Below the pieces are notes generated by a model. It had not been told where the DNA came from, did not search any database, and saw only the letters and a list, made by a program, of their open reading frames with translations. A program made the translations under genes and the position numbers. A DNA stretch of 64,000 nucleotides, taken from NCBI GenBank assembly GCA_003956705.1, contig QZCP01000021.1, forward strand, positions 106,847 through 170,846, read 5' to 3'. Of this stretch, positions 57,508 to 64,000 are shown one piece after another; position 1 is the stretch's first letter, and each line of letters begins with the position of its first letter. The stretch comes from Brevipalpus yothersi. Taxonomy: Eukaryota > Arthropoda > Arachnida > Trombidiformes > Tenuipalpidae.

Positions 57508-59400
57508 TAGGCAATATTTTATGAAAATCTCATCATCATAAGTTCACAACCTATCATCATCAAGATGACAGATAATAAACTTTATCTTCCGCCAGTAAGC
57601 TCTTCTTCTTATATCCTCAAAATGATTTGATAAGCATTGTACTTTGTTCATTTGAATTCTGTTATCATATTGAAGGGTTTGCTAATCCTTCAAAGATAAG
57701 TAAGGGCCAATCAGCCACAATATCAGACTTACCACCACTTCTCTGTCTATCATGCTTAAGTACATGTGTATTTCGAGTTTGCTTTCTAGTTGAAGGGCTC
57801 TTATGAAGTACTTTTTTCATCTCAATTAGACTTTTTCGCTTACAGTCCCATCATTAGCTTGAGGAGCGGCTCATTAGCTCATCGAACGATTTGATTCTCA
57901 TGCATATTTCATGATCTCCAGAATTGAATTACACCAGTCAGTGAAATCAGTATCGGAAATGGATACGATCTGGATAATTGATGCGAGAAATGATTGTTCA
58001 TCGTCATCATCATGAGGATAGCTGGAAAGATGATTCAATTGATGAACAATCGGCTCATGTTTTGTTTTCGATTTTGCTTGAATTTCTAACGGTAATTCAT
58101 GAAAACACGAGAAAATTTCTGGATGGGCTTCGTTTTCAATTTATTCAATTGTGAACGGAAAAATTTTCACATCCAAAAAGATGAAAAAATATTATGAATG
58201 AGCCGTCAATTGGTAGAATAATATTGGGCAGCAATGGTGGCCACATGAATACAAATTCTGTGTACCTTTTGTACTATGGAATATTCATGCTGTGCACTCA
58301 TCATGCCTCTCTATATGGTCACTTTTCTCCTTAGGCCTTTACTCCATATGTACAGAGAGAAGCTGACCAGTACCCAATTCTAGTATTAGTGACCATCACT
58401 TTTGCCCTTCCCCCCTCTTTGTACGTCGGTATATTTCGAATATGGACTGATTTTCTTGCTTACAACAGGAAAAATTTTCAGTCCATTCATTTTCAATTTT
58501 ATCTATCGTCTTCCATAGAATTCATTCGGAAGAATATTTATAAACATTATGAATTATCTTTCTGCCAAAAAGAAAGAGAGCAGAGATAGATAGACGCTTG
58601 TTGAGAGTTTCAAGAATAACCCTTTACTTGTTGGAATTGAAGGGCACAGCAAGTGACTGAAAAGCTCATAACCAGCTTAATGGAGTGTGTATAGTGAAAA
58701 GTCTATGGAAATGAATGAAAAAGAGAAAAAGAGAAAGGATAAAGAGTGGGCCAAGTGAATGCAATTGACTTTGAACATAGCGATACATACCATTCATATT
58801 CATATGTATGTCTATGTACGAAAAATGATCTTACAATGAGCTTGTCGGTAAACTCATTGGAATTGTGGAACCCTAATCGATCTGTCACAATAGAGGAATG
58901 GAAGGAAAGTTTTTCTACATTCTTTTCACAAATTTAACAATAGAGATTTGGATTGAATATCATCGTTTTCATTCGATTTATATACACATCGGATTATACT
59001 TTCACCCATTTTTCAAAGTTTTCCATTCTTCGCCATTGACTCAACGGTATGGAAAAGATAACTCAGAGGAAAAGTGTACAGTACATATACATGTATAAGG
59101 TAAATGTTTATGGTTTCCACACGTATTCATACGAAAGTCACCCATTGAATAGTGACAAAATGGGGTGACAAGAGATATTTTCAAATCGTCCCAATTGAGA
59201 TGTTCGTGTGGACAATGTCTGATCCACATTGATGGTGACCATTCAAAAATTTTGGCGAACTTTTTGGTTCGATTGTTCACTCACCAAAGTTCAATGAACT
59301 ACACGTTAAAAGTTTTTGTCTACCGTATTCTGATGGTCAACAGTATACAATACCTAGTTACTTGCTCATGGGCTGAGAAAATTAGCATTAGGATCATCAT
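57508..59400. other. Non-coding stretch, no gene seen
   Basis: Contains the F-box aataaa near 57574. A short imperfect hairpin occurs at about 59141-59170 (gtcacccatt and aatggggtgac). The remaining open frames are short and without recognisable motifs. Confidence 0.35.
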
Positions 59401-60341
59401 TGAGTGATGCATATTTCATTTTTTTTCCTTCTTTTTCTCTTCCACAAAATTCAATCAACTGACCCCAATGATGATGCTACTGATGATGATGTAACTCACA
59501 TGGTGGCTCTCAGTGATCGGTCACCATCGATCATCTCAAGTGAAAATTTTCTCAAGATAATAGAATATATGTACGTATTTGCTCTCGAACATTGATCAAT
59601 TGAATATTGAGAGAGAGCTTACCGAAAGAGACGATTAATTCATTTGCCCCCATGATCAGTTGGACTTATGTTCACTAATTTTGCTTATTCTGTCCATTCA
59701 GTGGGCAGAGTCTAGTAGCCTAGTAGCCGTGATGTTAGTGATAGTGGTCAGTTGGAGGCCCAAAAGCTCACTCCCAGTGAGCATTCAATAACAACAATAC
59801 AAGTGGTCAACAATCGAGAGCAAGAAGTTCTGTTCACTCTGCGGTGTCCACTATCGGTATGTTGTTCATACCGGCCGTTAGCAAACTGGCCCAGTACCGA
59901 AAGGTTACGTCGAAAAATTATGAACACTCTTGCATACCATACTTTTCAAGTTCTACTCTATCAGTGGAGATAAAAACTCGATGAATGTTTTATGATTGAT
60001 GAAACAATGTGGTAATTGAGCCAAGTTTCTTCTCAAAATGAATTTGATGGTGAAAGTGAAAGCCGATAAGAGAAAGAAAGAAAGGGAGAGAGAGAGAGAG
60101 AGATGAATGCTCGATGAGCATATTCATCATCGATAGCTTGTATATTGTAGCTTTTGAACTCATCTCCCGCTGTCCGAATGGCTTTGGCCATAAGAATAAT
60201 CTTCAACATCGTGCACGCGGCTTGAGCTTCTCTCTTTTCTCGCTCTCATCCATGCATACACTGTGGGCTCATCGCATTTTGGCCATAGATGTATGGCGAG
60301 ATGATGGTTCCTCATTCCTGATCATCAACATAGTCTTGTAA

Positions 60342-60500
60342 GTGATCCCACTTCGAAAACGGCTATCGTACATGCTGCCTGGAACACTGATCGGGGGCAA
60401 CGATAGACGATCGAGTAGCAGTGTTGAAGATATACTCGATGGGATGCTTCACGATGTAGACACGAATTTTGACAATGAAATGGTTCTAAGTAGCCGCTAG
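60342..60500 (+). other. Exon-like open segment, unassigned
   Basis: A + strand frame between two stops reads a plausible soluble sequence: LRKRLSYMLPGTLIGGNDRR, then SSSSVEDILDGML and HDVDTNFDNEMVLSSR, ending in TAG. It lies in a patch of higher GC content than its surroundings. No domain is recognised. The only ATG in a good position is at 60372, and no clear acceptor precedes it. It could be a terminal exon, a relic or chance. Confidence 0.2.
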
Positions 60501-60647
60501 ATTGACTTCCGAGCAAGAACACTACCTCATTATCGGCTCCTTTTTTTTCAATCGTAAACGATGATCAATATACAATATATTGATTGGCTTGTGATGGTGT
60601 ACTTTTTTGTTTCAATCTCTCTCTCTCTGAGAATAACCTTGACTCAA

Positions 60648-60999
60648 TTATGCCAAGCAAATTTTTTTTCTATCCATCAGTACAGAAGGCTGTCTAGTAG
60701 TGGAAGATCTAGCCTTTCGAATGTATCTGAAAGCTGACATGACATAAATGCTTGGCAGAACGATCTGAGTTACCGTTGATAGGCCCTTTGGAAAGGAGAA
60801 GTACTTGTCAGAATATTCTTTTCTTTTTCGAATTCTTTCAACGGAAGTCTTGACAATCGGGGCCCATTTTTCAAGTGTGTGATCTTGGGTGGATCGTCCG
60901 GTTGAATATAACAGCGAAAGAAAGAGAAAGAAAGAAAGTTCTGATTTTATGCTGATTGTAAATAAGGAATCCCTTCGGTGTGACAGTAAACATCATCCT
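60648..60999 (-). other. Exon-like open segment, unassigned
   Basis: About 117 codons open on the reverse strand. The second half is convincingly protein-like: DHTLEKWAPIVKTSVERIRK, then KEYSDKYFSFPKGLSTVTQI and VLPSIYVMSAFRYIRKARSS, ending TAA at 60648. The first half crosses a (CTTT)n-like pyrimidine tract and may be intronic. The other reverse frames are also partly open here, which weakens the case. I do not recognise the family. Confidence 0.25.
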
Positions 61000-63632
61000 G
61001 AGCCACTGATAGCCCACCAGTAGGTCCAACAATTAGGCGGTCATCATTGGCAACCTCTTGCTATGGCCAGTGAGAGGTCCTCTCAAGAGTTCCTTTTTGC
61101 CCCCTTCATCCTGCCCAGTAGCCCATCGGCTGGCTCGTGCAAACTTCATACATTTATACAAGTAATTTATGGCTAATTTATATTTTCACAAAGACTTTCT
61201 CTTGTGTCTTTCTTGACCTCCATTGTGCTGGAATGCTCAAAATCTCGACTTAAAATCTAAAATCAGGTCCTCAAAGAAGGCAAAAGTCAAGTGAAGAGGT
61301 CATTTTTCCGGTCAACTCGAAAATGATTGCCTCCACTACCTGTTGAGGTCATTTTTTGCCCAATATTGTGTCCACTTCCACAAGCCCGCATCCTTTCAGG
61401 GTATTCCTCTGATCAAATGCCATAAGCATCTTTGGTGGTCATCATCGTGGTAGGACCGAATTATAGAGGGGGGAGGCCAATATCCATGGGACATCCGACA
61501 AAAGTGGCAAGTGGCTTTGAAATTTTTGATGATCAATTGTATTCCCCCCCTCTCTCTCTCTCTCTTTTACTTTCTCTAATTTATTATAGAAAAAGGAACC
61601 AAGAAGACCATCCACATAAGTGTTCAGATGGAAGCTGGCCAAGCGTTATAAGGCCCGCCATCATAGTCACCATTGATCGTGTGTGGACAATTATAGCAAG
61701 TGACTTTCTCTATCTATCTTTATGCTCAAGCTTCCACTGTAATCAAGTTAAGATTCGTAGTTTGGATTTCTTTTTTTCCAACTTCTACATTCTAACGACT
61801 ATGGAGACCAATTAGCTGGGCTCAGTGACGTTTCAACCAAGTGACGGTAGCACACAAGCACGTACCAATTTAACTTATTCTTATTCTTCTTCACTTTACC
61901 CTGGAGCTGTGTGTATGTAATGGCGTTCTGACTGTATATATATGGTGACATAAGATCTATCGGCAGCCATGTAGCGTGCCTGGAAGTGGTAAAAAATTTT
62001 GGCCTGGGCTTGGGCAATATCGCTTCTCAGTGTGACATGCAATCTGTGTGTGATTATGTAGTATAGGTACTTTGGCTTGTGTGTGTGTCTTTTGTTTTAT
62101 TTTGTTCCGAATTTTCTTGAAAGTCAATCATAATGATTATCATATCTTTTTCTTTGGGGACACAAATAATTTTTCTCTGATGATGATGAACATTTTTAAT
62201 CATCTTCTCCAAGATCAAATGTCAAAATGCATCCAAAATCAATTGATCAAATGACGTTATGTGAGCCATTACATTTAAAATCATCCAAGCAAGCAGAAGG
62301 AGAGAGAGAGAGAAAAAAATATAATATCGAGATATAACTTTTAGTGTTAAACAAAATGCGAAAATTATTATCTTCAGATCATGGTTATTCAATCATTAGA
62401 ACGATTAATGTTAATTGTTATGATTTGAATTAGATTCAATTTCAAAGGTAAGCAAATCTCACATGACTGCTCATGAGATGTGGTGGAAAATTTTTTTGCC
62501 TCCAAAATATTCACTCCATATATATACACACCTCTCACACTTAGGACCTTATGTCATTGATCTTTCCGAAGATCCCTGAAATTGCTCAAACATATCGTTC
62601 AGGAACACTTTCTTCATGAAATACATACTGCACACCGTTCCCGCCATATGTACAGACACAAACACCCACAATTTATGCTGTGTTCAGGTAATCAGAGGGA
62701 ACAAGCATAATCAAATTATTCAAGAGCATCGATAATGAATTCATTGGCCCCTGAAGATGAGCGACTATAGGAATCAGAGGAAGATACGGAACCATCAGTT
62801 CAATGGCCATCCCGGATAAAGAGGGCAAACTTTCATCCTCACAAACCATATCGGCACGCGTGTCGACCTCAATTCAATCAATGATAAATGTGATGATGTG
62901 ATCGTTGTGTAAGAAGTTTCAAAGGTATTAGCATTGGCATTGGTACTGACCGATAGCCACTTCGATCACTAATGGCAAAGAGGAAGAGAGTGGTCATTCT
63001 TCCTTTTTTGACGGCCTGTTGTTAACCAATCTTTATGATAAGATTAAAGTGAAATGTATATCATCATCTAGTTACTTAGAGAGTTCAGGTAGGCATGTGA
63101 GTGGAAAGAGAGAGAGAGAGAGAGTAAGAGAAGAAAGGTTAGGTAATAATAATCACAAAGATGAACCGTGAAAGTAATGTCTTCACTATACAAATCTACG
63201 AATCGCTGAGCTGAATGTATTTGAACGATAAGTTCACTACTAAAGTACAGGTAAAATTGGTAGCTCATAAGTAGGTCAATTGTACACACATCTCGGCAAC
63301 AATTTTGGTGAATCCGTTTCGGCGATCAATTTTGATTGAAAAATTAACTCTCAAATGTCAATTTTAAATTTATTCTCTTTCCTTCTGAAGCTCTGATGAT
63401 AATTTTAAATATATTTCTTAGTTCACAAACTTTTTAGTCTCTAGATAATTCTTCTGATCAACAAATGAATTCATCAGAGAGTAAGCAATCCTAAATAAGT
63501 TATGTCTGTGTGTACAATCAGTGGAAGAATTTTTTTCATCTCCTTTCTTTCCTCTCAAAAGTGATTTACAGGTGGACATGCTTCCACCGATCACCACCAT
63601 CAACACCTGAAAATCATCAAGAGCTAGGACGT

Positions 63633-63633
<1 letters not shown>

Positions 63634-63681
<48 letters not shown>
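63634..63681. repeat. (GA)n microsatellite, about 24 units
   Basis: GA run on the + strand, 90 bp left of another GA array. Confidence 0.95.
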
Positions 63682-63682
<1 letters not shown>

Positions 63683-63765
63683 ACACTTCGTCAACTTTTG
63701 ATTCTCTCTTCTCACTTGGCTGATTTTAGTGAACATTTTTTTTGATCTACTTTCACCAGCATCCT

Positions 63766-63772
<7 letters not shown>

Positions 63773-63826
<54 letters not shown>
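63773..63826. repeat. (GA)n microsatellite, about 27 units
   Basis: GA run on the + strand, preceded by an imperfect gagaaaga start. Confidence 0.95.
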
Positions 63827-63830
<4 letters not shown>

Positions 63831-63975
63831 TGTCAAAAGTTCTGCGACTTGATTGAAAACAAAAGGAGAGAGAATGCTGAAATGTGGGCCTGATTTGGCT
63901 CATCGTTTATAAACAGGTATATAGAACATGTCATTCCTGTGCAAAAGACAAAGGTAAATGGCAAGACCGGAGCAT

Positions 63976-64000
63976 CTCTCTCTCTCTCTCTCTCTCTCTC
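63976..64000. repeat. (CT)n microsatellite running off the right edge
   Basis: The window ends inside a CT run on the + strand, opposite in orientation to the two GA arrays just to its left. Its full length is unknown. Confidence 0.9.

Larger units (their letters stand above)
59401..63600. other. Region with scattered exon-like segments, no gene model
   Basis: Apart from the two segments listed, short open stretches flanked by splice-like signals occur near 59730-59850 (+, ending TCG|GTATGT), 61075-60960 (-, after a ccatag acceptor, reading VANDDRLIVGPTGGLSVAQD) and 62875-62700 (-). They do not join into one frame by eye. Only short simple repeats are seen. This is either a gene with small exons that I cannot assemble or a decayed one. 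Confidence 0.3.

Noticed and set aside
59141..59230. Second foldback element near 59.1 kb
   Set aside because: Only a roughly 10 bp imperfect hairpin and a loosely matching ccacacg/cgtgtgg pair are seen. No target duplication and no extended arms.

Overview
This is a eukaryotic nuclear window. Genes are broken by short GT-AG introns, mostly about 50-450 bp, in an AT-rich background littered with long (GA)n/(CT)n dinucleotide arrays. The gene set (rutabaga-type adenylyl cyclase, UBR3, TMIE, a Reeler-domain secreted protein, mitochondrial RNA polymerase) points to an arthropod. The compact introns and microsatellite style would fit a mite such as an astigmatid, but that placement is inference. 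All gene models below were spliced by eye from frame continuity, splice consensus and family resemblance; no search was run. Exon ends should be read as +/- a few bases.

Layout. 1-~421 (-): a truncated gene with one membrane segment followed by a coiled coil. 2982-6813 (-): complete POLRMT in 7 exons. 7274-8019 (+): RAB5IF/RCAF1-like membrane protein, head-to-head with POLRMT. 9395-10707 (+): TMIE, the mechanotransduction-channel accessory protein, with a long extra tail. 11329-11964 (+): an unrecognised secreted helical protein. 13248-17841 (+): a large RING/TRAF-zinc-finger protein with a disordered basic tail. 18479-18739 (-): CMC4-like twin CX9C protein, head-to-head with UBR3. 19501-26420 (+): complete UBR3 E3 ligase in 9 exons. 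26599-27849 (-): retinol/steroid-type short-chain dehydrogenase, tail-to-tail with UBR3. 29285-30162 (+): secreted Reeler-domain protein. 30648-51820 (-): rutabaga/ADCY1-type adenylyl cyclase in 10 coding exons, with one 13 kb intron. That intron is full of (GA)n arrays and carries a 614 bp foldback (MITE-like) element with a 5 bp target duplication. 54127-55538 and 56138-57507 (+): two neighbouring F-box genes, one LRR-like and one FBXO22/FIST-like. 57508-64000: no gene I can name. A patch at about 59.4-63.0 kb has several exon-like open segments on both strands, and the right edge is again microsatellite-rich.

Functional themes. Three gene products act in or near mitochondria (POLRMT, CMC4, possibly the left-edge protein). 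Three are ubiquitin-ligase or substrate-receptor types (UBR3 and two F-box proteins), and the RING/TRAF protein is a possible fourth. ADCY and TMIE are sensory/neuronal signalling proteins. These are ordinary chromosomal neighbours, not an operon or an obvious coordinated system. I did not find a convincing new multi-gene system. The items most worth a second look are the foldback element, the expanded cyclase intron, the RING/TRAF protein without a TRAF-C domain, the TMIE tail and the unresolved 59-63 kb patch.
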